NCBI RefSeq assembly: GCF_947492965.1
Contig: NZ_CANLOZ010000011.1
Location: forward strand, 56,949-120,948
DNA from: an uncultured Aquimarina sp.
GTDB lineage: Bacteria > Bacteroidota > Bacteroidia > Flavobacteriales > Flavobacteriaceae
DNA: 64,000 bases
Direction of reading: 5' to 3'
Made by a program: the position numbers and the translations under genes. The notes beneath the pieces are model-generated. The model had not been told where the DNA came from, ran no database searches, and was given only the letters and a program-made list of their open reading frames with translations. Below, in pieces: positions 53,575 through 63,666 of the stretch. Position 1 is the first letter of the stretch, and each line of letters begins with the position of its first letter.

Positions 53575-55791
53575 TTAGGCAGATAAAGGTTCGGTAGTAG
53601 CACTATCTTTCTCTATCAAAGTTAATGTTGTAGGAACACTTAAGTCAAATCGCGTGCCAATTCTCTTTTCTGATGAAACAGTTATCGTTCCTTTGTGCAT
53701 TTTTATAAAACCATATACAAGGTTAAGACCTAATCCTGTTCCTTTTTCACCTTGCGTACCTATAGTAGATTTTCTTTCTTCTAAAGCAAAAAGATGTGTT
53801 AATTGATCAGAAGACATTCCTATTCCAGTATCAACAACTGAGCATACAAACACATTACCCTTGGTTGTAAACTCTATTCTTATACTACCATTTTCTGTAT
53901 ACTTCAATGCGTTATTAATTAGATTTCTGAAAATAACATGGAAAGCACCTTTATCAAAATCAATTGATAATTCATTTTTATATTTTAATTCTAGTTTCGT
54001 GTTTTTATAAGAGGCTTGTTGTTTATATCCAGAAATAATATCTTTTAGTTCTTTTCCAACTATGATTTTCTCAGGATTGATTTTATATCCATTCATTTGT
54101 TCTAATGACCAGTTTAATAAATTATCTAGCATATTAGACAAACGCTCAGAGTTTTGTTCTAAAGCCTGAGAGAGTTCTATTGTTTTATCATAATTTTCCT
54201 TTTGAATGTGATATTTTAATATTTTTCCTGATCTCTGAAACGGAATAATCATACCTCTTAAATCATGAGCGATAATAGAAAAAAGACGATTTTTAATTTG
54301 ATTCGTTGAGACCAACTTCTTTTGCTGTTTTCTAAGTTTTCTATATGTCCAGGTTCCAATTCCTAAGAATAGTAATAAAAAAGCAGTAATGATCAGGTAT
54401 AAGTATTGTTGATTTTTTGCTTGTTGAGCAATCCGTTCTTGCTCTTCTTTTTGTTTATTGAGAGTAACTATTTTAAGTTCTTTCTTTTTGGTATCATACT
54501 TCTTTTCTAGATCTGCAACTTTAGTTTGAACTTGTTGATTAGACACAGAGTCTTTAATCTTATAATACTTTTTCAAATATCTCATAGCTGAATCAAATTG
54601 ACGTATTCCTTCAAAATATTCACTATAGATTTTATACGATCTTTGTTTCCATAATAAAATGTCTCTTTGTTTGGATATTTTTCGAAGTATGGAAATATAT
54701 TTGCTTGATTTATTATACTCTTTTTTATCGTTATAAAGTTCTATCAAACTCAACGTAGAAATATATAATACTTTACGATCTTTAGAGACATTTGCTAATT
54801 CAAAAGATTCAGTAAAAAGGTTCTCTGCATCATCTAATTCTTTATAACCTTTAAAAAATATATTTCCTTTTTGATTTAAAACCTCTGCTTGAACAAGATC
54901 ATTTTTTAATAGCTTATTGTAATATAAGGCCGAATCTACATAAGTAATGGATTTGTCTATATGATTGGACTCCAAAAAGCATTTTGACAAATCAGAAAAT
55001 CCAAAAATTAATGTTTTATAATTTTCTTTAACTTTTGCTATAGAGATACTTTTTTCTAAATACTTAATAGCTACATCATATTGTTTCCATTTTAGATAAC
55101 TAAGCCCTAGAAAGTAATATGTATCTTCTATTAATATTGGACTACCTAATTTTTCATTCAATTCTATAGAGTGCAGTAAATCCTTTGCTGCAGCTTCATA
55201 ATTTGACATATTAAAATAATATAAACCTCTATTTTGATATCTATTAGGAAGTCCCGCGGTATACCCAAATTTTTTCAGGAATGTTATTAAAGTATCCGTG
55301 TATTTTATAGCTCGAAAATAATCTTCATTACCTCTTGCAATTTGAGCTAACGAATCATAGTAAGGAAGCCAATTTTCATTTTCAGGGTTATTTTCTAAAA
55401 CTAATCTTATCTTATTTAAGTATTTTAATACTTCTTTATCATTAGCATTACTAACTGCCAAGGCATACGCCTTTTCTGAATAAGCTTTTAGTAAGATTAG
55501 ACTATCATTGAGTTTTTCTGCAATTTTTTCTGCCTTATTAAAATACTCTAGAGAAAAATTACTTTTACCTAAAATAGTATATAATGATCCTGATGCTATG
55601 TAAATTTCAAATTTACACGCATCATCAACTTTATTAATTATATAGCTATTTAGTTTTGATAAAGACTCCGAACTTGTAATCGTATCCTTTTGTTTTCTCC
55701 ATAAATCACAATGATCTTCTAAGCTCTGAGTATATATATTGATATTGGTAAGGCAAAAAATGAATATAAATATATCTTTTACTTTGATCAT
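53575..55791 (-). CDS. TPR-containing sensor histidine kinase
   Basis: A 738-residue kinase. A signal peptide (1-21) is followed by many TPR-like helical repeats (60-410) and a long coiled coil (420-460). A transmembrane helix (464-483), a HisKA domain with His509 in I-I-A-H-D-L-R and an HATPase domain (N-L-I-N-N-A-L-K-Y, D-T-G-I-G-M-S, G-T-G-L-G-L-N) complete it. It phosphorylates the LytTR regulator encoded just downstream. The periplasmic TPRs likely sense peptides or partner proteins. Confidence 0.94.
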   Translation of the reverse strand: MIKVKDIFIFIFCLTNINIYTQSLEDHCDLWRKQKDTITSSESLSKLNSYIINKVDDACKFEIYIASGSLYTILGKSNFSLEYFNKAEKIAEKLNDSLILLKAYSEKAYALAVSNANDKEVLKYLNKIRLVLENNPENENWLPYYDSLAQIARGNEDYFRAIKYTDTLITFLKKFGYTAGLPNRYQNRGLYYFNMSNYEAAAKDLLHSIELNEKLGSPILIEDTYYFLGLSYLKWKQYDVAIKYLEKSISIAKVKENYKTLIFGFSDLSKCFLESNHIDKSITYVDSALYYNKLLKNDLVQAEVLNQKGNIFFKGYKELDDAENLFTESFELANVSKDRKVLYISTLSLIELYNDKKEYNKSSKYISILRKISKQRDILLWKQRSYKIYSEYFEGIRQFDSAMRYLKKYYKIKDSVSNQQVQTKVADLEKKYDTKKKELKIVTLNKQKEEQERIAQQAKNQQYLYLIITAFLLLFLGIGTWTYRKLRKQQKKLVSTNQIKNRLFSIIAHDLRGMIIPFQRSGKILKYHIQKENYDKTIELSQALEQNSERLSNMLDNLLNWSLEQMNGYKINPEKIIVGKELKDIISGYKQQASYKNTKLELKYKNELSIDFDKGAFHVIFRNLINNALKYTENGSIRIEFTTKGNVFVCSVVDTGIGMSSDQLTHLFALEERKSTIGTQGEKGTGLGLNLVYGFIKMHKGTITVSSEKRIGTRFDLSVPTTLTLIEKDSATTEPLSA

Positions 55792-55950
55792 AGTTGGTGA
55801 TGATTAAAGTATGAATCAATACATACTTAGATAATAGTATATCAAAGATAAACGCTTAAAACTTATTTTAGATTGATTATAACTAAAACATTAGCGAACC
55901 GCGGAAATTAAATAATAATAAAAGAGATTATCGAATAAGTTTGTCATTTA

Positions 55951-56460
55951 CTAAATTCCTTCTCTTTTATTTATTGGAGTAGTAGGATTATAACCAAACC
56001 CAGAAATTTCTAATTCTACATTCAATTGGTTTAGAATATATCCTATAGTAGCATAATGATGAATCGCATGGCTATTAGCATGTGCCAAGATACTTTCTAA
56101 TGTATAATTAACAGTTACTTTACCTTGCCCCATATTATCAGTAACATGAATCAAATAGTCTGTGTTAGCATCTATATAAGAGAGTAATGTTTTCTGCAAC
56201 ATATATATATGGTCCTTTGCTGCATCAATATTGGTAGATAAAATTTCATCTCTTTTACGTGCAGTAAGATCAATATCATTTGTATCTAATCCGTCTATAA
56301 TACAATCAAAAAAATCAAGAGTATGTCTTATATGCGAACCAATACTTGAGTAATAAGGTCCTACAGAAGCATTACAGTAAGTTTTTAAATCTATTGCGTC
56401 TAATAATGCAATTGCATTATTGAGATTGTGGTTTATTGAGGATATTATAAGTTCTTTCAT
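55951..56460 (-). CDS. DinB-fold (YfiT-like) protein
   Basis: A 169-residue four-helix protein from ATG 56458-56460, which starts M-K-E-L-I-I-S. Histidines placed as in DinB/YfiT metal-binding proteins are H-I-R-H near residue 42 and H-A-I-H-H near residue 131. These enzymes are metal-dependent thiol or glutathione-type transferases or hydrolases. The substrate is unknown. Not the DNA polymerase DinB. Confidence 0.8.
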   Translation of the reverse strand: MKELIISSINHNLNNAIALLDAIDLKTYCNASVGPYYSSIGSHIRHTLDFFDCIIDGLDTNDIDLTARKRDEILSTNIDAAKDHIYMLQKTLLSYIDANTDYLIHVTDNMGQGKVTVNYTLESILAHANSHAIHHYATIGYILNQLNVELEISGFGYNPTTPINKREGI

Positions 56461-56747
56461 AGGGAATATTGACGTAAGATACACAATAAACTTACATAAT
56501 AACTTTTGAAAAACGTTAAAATTATAAATAACGCAGAGAAGTATATACTACTCAATATCCAATATCGTTATTGATAAATCAAATGATAACCGCCGTTGGT
56601 AAACAGTAGGATATCTATCACTTTACTTATGGGTTTTCCATAAAAATTAAGACAAAGTGCGCATTTCATCGATTAATGACGTTTATTTTTGGATGTTACT
56701 TGGAAAATATTGTATACTTGTACTGTTCATTAAAAAGCCCCATACAA

Positions 56748-57566
56748 ATGAAAAGGATAGCATCAATTTTATTTTTACTTTGTTTTGTTAACCAAATTAA
56801 TGCCCAAGATCTTTATGAAGATGCCTTAACAGCCGCTAGCTATGCATACTCTCACTCTAAGAAAGCTCATGGTGCCAACAATGTATTCCACACTCAAGAA
56901 TATGCTGATAAAGCTATAGAAGCTTTCGAAAAAGTAGAAGCTCTTGCTGACAAATGTGGATGTGATGATGCTAATGAAACAGCTTATCAAGCTAAAACCA
57001 AAATGGTAAGCTCTATGGATCAGGACACTTATGAGCGTAGTAGATACTATGCTAAACAAGCGAAGGAGCTTGGTCCTAAATTATTAGAGCAATTAACAAA
57101 TTGTCAAGCAAATAAAGGTAGTGATTCTTATTCTGAAGATATTGCTGATGTAAGTGAGGAAGAAGAAGCTATTGCTGCTGCTTCTGAAGAAGTGGCTCAA
57201 AAGCAAAAAGAATTAGAAGCGCAAAGACGTCAGTTAGAAATCGAACAACAAAAATTACAAGAGCAAATTGCAGCACAGCAAAAAGCACAAGCAGAATTTG
57301 AAGCACAACGTGCAGCAGAATTAAAGCAACAAACTGCAGTAAAAGCGAAAGCTGAGCAGGCATTACAAAAATTAGAAAGTGCTTTGCAAGAATTAAGTAT
57401 TGCTTTTGATGACAACTCTACATTTGAAACTCAGAAAGATTATGTAAGAAGTGAAAACGATTTAATGAACGAAACTCTTGACGATACAAAAAGTTTCTAC
57501 GTAAATAGAGCAAAAGAACTAACCAAGAGTGCTATGCAACAATTCGCTGGTTACACAGAAAATTAA
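56748..57566 (+). CDS. Exported coiled-coil protein
   Basis: A 272-residue protein starting at ATG 56748, before the signal peptide M-K-R-I-A-S-I-L-F-L-L (cut near N-A-Q). Residues 20-115 contain an Ala-rich helical region with two adjacent Cys near 73 and 75 (C-G-C) and one near 118. A long Gln/Glu/Ala coiled coil spans 140-225. Function unknown; it may scaffold in the periplasm. Two terminators follow. Confidence 0.72.
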   Translation: MKRIASILFLLCFVNQINAQDLYEDALTAASYAYSHSKKAHGANNVFHTQEYADKAIEAFEKVEALADKCGCDDANETAYQAKTKMVSSMDQDTYERSRYYAKQAKELGPKLLEQLTNCQANKGSDSYSEDIADVSEEEEAIAAASEEVAQKQKELEAQRRQLEIEQQKLQEQIAAQQKAQAEFEAQRAAELKQQTAVKAKAEQALQKLESALQELSIAFDDNSTFETQKDYVRSENDLMNETLDDTKSFYVNRAKELTKSAMQQFAGYTEN

Positions 57567-57574
57567 TACGATTG

Positions 57575-57607
57575 AATTTTATTTTGTAGCCCCAAAATAA
57601 AATTTTT
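57575..57607 (+). terminator. AT-rich hairpin after the coiled-coil protein gene
   Basis: AATTTTATTTTG pairs perfectly with CAAAATAAAATT (12 bp) and is followed by T residues. It lies 9 bp after the stop codon. Confidence 0.55.
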
Positions 57608-57611
57608 CAGG

Positions 57612-57643
57612 GACGGCACTTTTAACTAAGTGTCGTTTTTTTT
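57612..57643 (+). terminator. Second terminator after the coiled-coil protein gene
   Basis: ACGGCACTT pairs with AAGTGTCGT (one G-T pair) followed by eight T residues, a strong terminator ahead of the mutagenesis operon. Confidence 0.8.
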
Positions 57644-57684
57644 GCTGTAATCAGAACAAAACAAAGTATCAATTTTGAATAATT

Positions 57685-57718
57685 TGGAATAATTCCATAA
57701 ATTTGGAATTATTCCAAA
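57685..57718. promoter_or_regulatory. Two palindromic operator-like sites before the translesion operon
   Basis: TGGAAT-A-ATTCCA at 57685-57697 and TTTGGAAT-T-ATTCCAAA at 57702-57718 are near-identical palindromes with a single central base. The second ends 10 bp before the start codon. Such paired palindromes suit a repressor controlling an SOS-like operon; the regulator is not in the window. Confidence 0.7.
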
Positions 57719-57728
57719 AAAAGTAAAA

Positions 57729-58940
57729 TTGAGAACTATATTACATTTAGACTTGGATACATTTTATGTATCTGTAGAGCGACTCATAGACAGTTCTTTG
57801 CAACAAAAACCTTTGCTAGTAGGGGGAATTAGCGATCGAGGTGTTGTAGCGGCTTGTAGTTATGAGACTAGAACATTTGGTGTGCATTCAGGAATGTCTA
57901 TGAAAATAGCTAAAGAATTATGTCCTGAAGCTACTGTTATAAAAGGTAATGCAGGTACCTACAGTAAATATTCTGATATCGTTACAGAAATCATCAAAGA
58001 AAAAGTTCCTGTATTAGAAAAATCCAGTATCGATGAGTTTTATGCAGATCTTTCTGGAATGGATAAATTCTTTGGTGCCTATAAATATGCATCAGAATTA
58101 AGGCAAAAAATTATATCCGAAACTGGATTACCGATCTCTTTAGGTTTTGCTCAAAACAAAGTAGTTTCTAAAGTAGCTACTAATGAAGCGAAACCCAATA
58201 ACCAATTAAAAATTGATTTTGGTAAAGAAAAACCTTTTCTCGCTCCACTATCTATTAAAAAAATTCCGATGGTAGGTGATAAAACATTTCAGACACTTCG
58301 CAATCTAGGAGTTAGACAGGTAAAAACAATACAGGACATGCCTGTAGATGTCATGCAAAGAGTATTAGGTGCCAATGGACTAACGATTTGGAAAAGAGCA
58401 AACGGAATTGATGATACTCCTGTGATTGGTTTCTCTGAACGAAAATCTATTTCTACAGAGAGAACATTTGATAGCGATACTATAGATGTGCATAAACTGC
58501 GAAATATTCTAGTTGCAATGACAGAGAACTTATCTTATCAGCTACGTAGAGGAAATAAATTGTGTGCGTGTGTTGCTGTAAAAATTAGATACTCCGATTT
58601 CAACACCTACTCTAAACAACTTAAAATACCTTACACTAGTGCTGATCATGTATTAATCCCAAAAATACTTGGACTATTCGAAAAACTATATCAAAAAAGA
58701 CTGTTAGTACGTCTCATAGGAATTCGATTTAGTCATTTAGTAACAGGAAACTATCAGATTAACCTTTTCGAAGACAATGAAAAACAGCTAAATCTTTATA
58801 AAGCTTTAGATCATATAAGAAATCAATATGGAGATCGAAGTGTTATTAGAGCTGTTGCTATGGGATCTAAAACTATTGGCAGAATGCAAAACCCTTTTAA
58901 CGGTCAACCGCCAGTCGTATTGGCACATAGAAAACAATAA
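57729..58940 (+). CDS. dinB: Y-family DNA polymerase (Pol IV/ImuB-like)
   Basis: A 403-residue translesion polymerase. The catalytic residues are D-L-D near 8-10 (L-H-L-D-L-D-T-F-Y) and S-S-I-D-E-F-Y near 98-104. It has the steric Tyr, the helix-hairpin-helix thumb (P-M-V-G-D-K-T) and a little-finger domain. Pol IV copies damaged DNA with low fidelity. The start is TTG at 57729, giving the standard M-R-T-I-L-H-L-D-L-D. It is followed 18 bp later by the DnaE2-like gene. Confidence 0.93.
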   Translation: MRTILHLDLDTFYVSVERLIDSSLQQKPLLVGGISDRGVVAACSYETRTFGVHSGMSMKIAKELCPEATVIKGNAGTYSKYSDIVTEIIKEKVPVLEKSSIDEFYADLSGMDKFFGAYKYASELRQKIISETGLPISLGFAQNKVVSKVATNEAKPNNQLKIDFGKEKPFLAPLSIKKIPMVGDKTFQTLRNLGVRQVKTIQDMPVDVMQRVLGANGLTIWKRANGIDDTPVIGFSERKSISTERTFDSDTIDVHKLRNILVAMTENLSYQLRRGNKLCACVAVKIRYSDFNTYSKQLKIPYTSADHVLIPKILGLFEKLYQKRLLVRLIGIRFSHLVTGNYQINLFEDNEKQLNLYKALDHIRNQYGDRSVIRAVAMGSKTIGRMQNPFNGQPPVVLAHRKQ

Positions 58941-58958
58941 AAATAGATTTTATATTTT

Positions 58959-61916
58959 GTGTATCTAAATTGTCATTCATATTATAGTCTAAGATTTGGA
59001 ACTTTTTCTGAAATTGAACTACTAGAATTAGCTAAAGAAAATTGTGTTGATTCTCTGGCTTTGACGGATATCAATAACACATCAGCATGCCTTAATTTTA
59101 TTAGAAAAGCCAAAGAATACAATATTAAACCAATTGTAGGTATTGATTTTAGAAATAATCATCAGCAATTATATGTAGGGCTTGCCAAAAATAATAAAGG
59201 ATATAAGGAGTTGAATGACTTTCTATCGTATCATTTACACAATAAGATAGCATTTCCAGAAACCGCTCCCCTATTCCAAAATGCTTTTGTCATATATCCA
59301 TTTAAACAAATTATAGGAACCCTAAAAAAAACATTAAATACAAATGAATTTATTGGTGTTACCATAAAAGATATTCCAAAACTTAGACTTTCAAAAATCT
59401 TACTATTAGAAAATAAGCTTGTTATTCTTCAGCCTGTAACTTTTAGGTCTAAAAAAGATTTTAATACACATCGTTTACTAAGAGCTATTGATAATAATAT
59501 TTTATTAAGTCGATTACCCGAAGATCAGCAAGCTTGTTTTTCTGAACAAATGACTCATAATGATCAAATTACAAAAGAGTTTCAGGAATTTGACTTCATC
59601 ATTAGAAATACCAAAAACATAAGCAATCAATGTACTATCGATTTTAATTTTTCTAAAAACAAACCCTCTTTAAATCAAAAAACATATACAGGAGATATTC
59701 AAAAAGACAACGAATTATTAAAAAAATTATGTATAGAAGGATTGCCTTATAGATATTCAAATCCAAATAAAAAAGTAAAAGATCGATTAAAAAAAGAACT
59801 AGATCTCATTACAAAAATGAATTTTGTATCTTATTTTCTTCTCAATTGGAGAATCATTTCATATGCCCAAGAACAAGGCTATTACTATGTTGGTCGCGGT
59901 AGTGGAGCTAATAGTATTGTTGCATATTTACTTAAGATTACGGATGTGGATCCTATAGAGTTAGATTTATATTTCGAACGTTTTATCAACTCACATCGTA
60001 CCAGTCCACCTGATTTTGATATTGACTTCTCTTGGAGAGATCGACAGGATATCACACGTTTTATCTTTTCAGAATTCAATAATGTAGCATTATTAGGAGC
60101 GTATGTTACATTTCATTATAAAGGAGCAGTAAGAGAATTAGGAAAAGTATTTGGATTACCTAAATTTGAAATCGACAAACTTAGTGGAGGCGATTATGAT
60201 TATAACTCTTTGGATCATATCCACAAATTAGTGATTACTTATAGCCAGCTATTACAAGGAATTCCTAACTACATTAGTATCCATGCCAGTGGTATCTTAA
60301 TCAGCGAACAACCACTCCACAATTATGCAGCCACAGATTTGCCTCCAAAAGGTTTTCCGACAGTACAATTTGATATGATCATTGCAGAAGATTTAGGACT
60401 TTATAAGTTTGATATCCTAGGTCAGCGCGGTTTAGCAAAAATCAAAGAAGCTATAAACATAATTCAATATAATCAACCTGAGAAAGCTAATTTCGACATA
60501 CATGATATTGAAAAATTCAAGAAAGACCCTAACATAAATGCTCTGATTAGAGATGCTAAATGTTTGGCTTGTTTTTATGTAGAATCTCCCGCTATGCGTA
60601 TGCTACTAAGTAAACTAAAAACAGATAATTATTTGGGATTGGTAGCGGCAAGCTCTATCATACGACCTGGAGTAGCTAAAAGTGGAATGATGCGAGAATA
60701 TATTTTAAGAGAGCACGATAAAAATAGGCGTAACAACTCCCACCCTATTATGCTAGATCTTATGAAAGATACTTATGGCATTATGGTATATCAAGAAGAC
60801 GTAATTAAAGTAGCTCATCTTTTTGCTAAACTTACCTTAGATGAAGCAGATGTATTACGAAGAGGAATGAGTGGTAAGTTTAGATCTCGTAAAGAATTTA
60901 AAGAAGTACAACAAAAATTCATTCAGAACTGTAGGAATGAAGGGTATGAAGAACAGCTTATATTCGAAATATGGGATCAGGTAGCGAGTTTTGCTGGTTA
61001 TGCATTCCCAAAAGGACATTCGGCCTCTTATGCTGTAGAAAGTTACCAAAGCTTATTTTTAAAAGCTTATTTCCCTCTAGAATATTTAGTAGCTACTTTA
61101 AATAATGGCGGAGGATTCTATCGACCAGAAGTATATTTACATGAAGCTAAATTACTAGGAGCCATAATTCATACACCTTGTATTAATGTTAGTCATTATG
61201 AACATATTCTTAAAAAAAATCATATTTATCTCGGGCTAAACATTTTACGAAACTTAGATCACAAAACATCTGAACTCATACTATTAGAACGTCAAATACA
61301 TGGAGCCTATATTTCTCTTAATGACTTTATTGATCGTGTTCCTATAAGTATAGAACAGATAAGTATTCTGATTAAAATAGATGCTTTTGCTTTTACCAAA
61401 AAGAACAAACATGAATTATTATGGGAAGCTCATTTTAAGTTACATAATAATTCTTCAAGCTATGACCAACCTCTTTTATTTAAAGAAAAGCGTACAGAAT
61501 ATAGATTACCTGAGTTCTCAACTTCTAAATTAGAAGATGCTTTTGAACAAATTGAGTCTTTTGGATTTCCAATTTGCGGGTATTATGAGATATTAACCAC
61601 GAAACCTGTTAATCAAAATAGAGCAAATGACTTAAAAGCATATCTAAATAAAAAAATTGATATTTATGGCTATCTCATTGCCATGAAAAATACAAGTACT
61701 TCCAATGGTAAAAGAATGGCTTTTGGTACTTTTTTAGATCAATTTGGTGATGTATTTGACACTGTACTATTTCCACCTGTACAAGAAAAATATAAATTAA
61801 GACACAAAGGTATTTATCGCATGTATGGCAAAGTAGTTGAAGAATTTGGGTTTTTAAGTATCGAAATTATCAAAATTGTAAAACAAGACTATATTCAAGA
61901 TCCACGATATGCTTAA
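58959..61916 (+). CDS. DNA polymerase III alpha subunit, DnaE2-like (error-prone)
   Basis: A 985-residue C-family polymerase. The N-terminal PHP-like domain begins with C-H-S-Y-Y-S-L and L-T-D-I-N-N. The polymerase active site has G-R-G-S-G-A-N-S and P-P-D-F-D-I-D-F near residue 345. Helix-hairpin and OB regions follow. It is shorter than replicative DnaE, and the pairing with a Y-family polymerase suggests the mutagenic cassette. The start is GTG at 58959. Confidence 0.93.
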   Translation: MYLNCHSYYSLRFGTFSEIELLELAKENCVDSLALTDINNTSACLNFIRKAKEYNIKPIVGIDFRNNHQQLYVGLAKNNKGYKELNDFLSYHLHNKIAFPETAPLFQNAFVIYPFKQIIGTLKKTLNTNEFIGVTIKDIPKLRLSKILLLENKLVILQPVTFRSKKDFNTHRLLRAIDNNILLSRLPEDQQACFSEQMTHNDQITKEFQEFDFIIRNTKNISNQCTIDFNFSKNKPSLNQKTYTGDIQKDNELLKKLCIEGLPYRYSNPNKKVKDRLKKELDLITKMNFVSYFLLNWRIISYAQEQGYYYVGRGSGANSIVAYLLKITDVDPIELDLYFERFINSHRTSPPDFDIDFSWRDRQDITRFIFSEFNNVALLGAYVTFHYKGAVRELGKVFGLPKFEIDKLSGGDYDYNSLDHIHKLVITYSQLLQGIPNYISIHASGILISEQPLHNYAATDLPPKGFPTVQFDMIIAEDLGLYKFDILGQRGLAKIKEAINIIQYNQPEKANFDIHDIEKFKKDPNINALIRDAKCLACFYVESPAMRMLLSKLKTDNYLGLVAASSIIRPGVAKSGMMREYILREHDKNRRNNSHPIMLDLMKDTYGIMVYQEDVIKVAHLFAKLTLDEADVLRRGMSGKFRSRKEFKEVQQKFIQNCRNEGYEEQLIFEIWDQVASFAGYAFPKGHSASYAVESYQSLFLKAYFPLEYLVATLNNGGGFYRPEVYLHEAKLLGAIIHTPCINVSHYEHILKKNHIYLGLNILRNLDHKTSELILLERQIHGAYISLNDFIDRVPISIEQISILIKIDAFAFTKKNKHELLWEAHFKLHNNSSSYDQPLLFKEKRTEYRLPEFSTSKLEDAFEQIESFGFPICGYYEILTTKPVNQNRANDLKAYLNKKIDIYGYLIAMKNTSTSNGKRMAFGTFLDQFGDVFDTVLFPPVQEKYKLRHKGIYRMYGKVVEEFGFLSIEIIKIVKQDYIQDPRYA

Positions 61917-61930
61917 CAAATTAGTTTAAC

Positions 61931-62527
61931 TTATGTTCCACCACAGTCATACTTTATTTTTACTGCTTGCAAATCCTCCCATATAGGTTCATGAAACTCT
62001 TTTGGTGATAATCTAAAATAAATAATATACCTCTTTAAAACACTGCAATATGAAGAATTTATCTTTGCATTGAGTACTATTTTTTCACGTTTAAAAAAGG
62101 CATCGTATACTTCAATTTTCCCTTCAAACATTGAATTTAGTCCTTGAGATCTATAAAAACTAACTTTTGTTTTTGGCAGTTTTTTAAAAAACTTAAGCTT
62201 TGTAAGTAATCCCGTTTTCATTAAGCCAGTAAAATATGTGTCCATATCAGAGGTCACTCTTAAGACTGTCAAATCTGGATCATCTTCTAAAATCCATATA
62301 AAAACATAACTAAAATAATCTTCATCATTTACATCTCCCCAACCTTCGGCAAAACGAATATGCTCTTCTCCTTTGTAAGGAAGTGATCTTGCAAAAATTA
62401 ATGGAAATTCTAATACTTCTTTTCGCCAAGTATGAGGTGCATCTAACAAATTTTCAATCTTAGTCGATTTACACCCATTAATCATAATTATAATCACTAA
62501 AATTATAATATTTTGTAATACTCTCAT
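61931..62527 (-). CDS. Lipoprotein of unknown function
   Basis: A 198-residue lipoprotein with lipobox I-N-G-C at Cys19 then K-S-T-K. The mature part contains A-P-H-T-W-R-K-E-V-L-E-F-P and a conserved-looking H-I-R-F-A-E-G-W. It ends C-G-G-T. No family recognised. It converges on dnaE2 with a 14-bp gap. Confidence 0.65.
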   Translation of the reverse strand: MRVLQNIIILVIIIMINGCKSTKIENLLDAPHTWRKEVLEFPLIFARSLPYKGEEHIRFAEGWGDVNDEDYFSYVFIWILEDDPDLTVLRVTSDMDTYFTGLMKTGLLTKLKFFKKLPKTKVSFYRSQGLNSMFEGKIEVYDAFFKREKIVLNAKINSSYCSVLKRYIIYFRLSPKEFHEPIWEDLQAVKIKYDCGGT

Positions 62528-62661
62528 TTGATAAACTTTGTTTTACAGCGTACAAATCAATAGCATTAAGGAGTAAGAAAATAAATTATGTGATCGATAG
62601 GATATATTAGGGATGAATAGGAAGGTTATAAAATTATTAGTAATAAAACTCAGAGGGCAAG

Positions 62662-63489
62662 TTAATCTTCATCGGAATAAACGCTATGAAACAGATCTAT
62701 TTTAGATCTTGAAACGGGTATTGCTTCTTGTAATCCACTTACTGTTATTGTGTATCCTCTTTTATTTCCTCTTACTTTTTCAATTCTATCTGTATTTATC
62801 AAATAAGAACGATGACATTTAAATAAAAAAGGATATAGATCAAGTTGTTTAGTAACTTTTTCCAAAGTACTCCTAAGTATATAACGAGAAACTTTTCCTT
62901 CTTTGAGATAAAAGACTTCCATATAATTACCACTGCTTTTTATCAGCAATATTTCTTGAGGAAATACTTCTAATATATCATTTCCAGTATCTGATAATAA
63001 ACATACTTTATGCAGTGATAAGTTAAAATCTTCACTTCTATCCAAGTTTGAATTTGCATCGCCAGTAACTAACTTAAAATAATCTTTAATGAATAACGAA
63101 AGTGGTATAAAAAACAATTCAAAAATCAAGACGTATTGGAGAGATAAACCCAACCAATCTACAAAACGTATATTTCTAAAACCACCTGAAATTAGATTAA
63201 TTAAAAAAGTGACTCCTAAAAACAAAGTTATATCCAATAAAACTTGGATACATAGATATTCATTTACAGACCTTTTTCTAAAAATGCTATAAGTAACTTT
63301 TCTAGAAGTAAAAGTTATTAATAATACAATTATCGAAGATAGAAATGAATCACTCAACAACTTACCATATTCGTAATCATTATAACCAAACGGTTGAAAT
63401 AATAATAACAGAAAAAAAACAGAAACTCCTAATGTGATTGGGGTAACGACACCTTCTTTTGCTAACCACTTGTTCAAACCTAAGGACAT
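62662..63489 (-). CDS. Four-helix membrane LytTR regulator
   Basis: A 275-residue protein. Four membrane helices (about 15-33, 45-62, 80-100, 112-134) are followed by a LytTR DNA-binding domain (170-272) with L-I-K-S-S-G-N-Y-M-E-V and K-C-H-R-S-Y-L-I-N-T-D. It probably senses membrane or external signals and binds direct repeats in promoters, as other membrane LytTR proteins do. It is the third LytTR protein in 14 kb. Confidence 0.88.
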   Translation of the reverse strand: MSLGLNKWLAKEGVVTPITLGVSVFFLLLLFQPFGYNDYEYGKLLSDSFLSSIIVLLITFTSRKVTYSIFRKRSVNEYLCIQVLLDITLFLGVTFLINLISGGFRNIRFVDWLGLSLQYVLIFELFFIPLSLFIKDYFKLVTGDANSNLDRSEDFNLSLHKVCLLSDTGNDILEVFPQEILLIKSSGNYMEVFYLKEGKVSRYILRSTLEKVTKQLDLYPFLFKCHRSYLINTDRIEKVRGNKRGYTITVSGLQEAIPVSRSKIDLFHSVYSDED

Positions 63490-63666
63490 TTAAAATAATA
63501 TTGTTATTCTATAAACTCTAATTCAATAGTAATCTAAAAATAGTACGAAGCATGACAAAATCAAAAGTATCTATTAAATCTTAATATTTATTTATCAGTT
63601 TGTTACGATACGTATAATCACTAAAATATCAAATTAGTGGAATTTTTAATCTATAAATTAAATATT

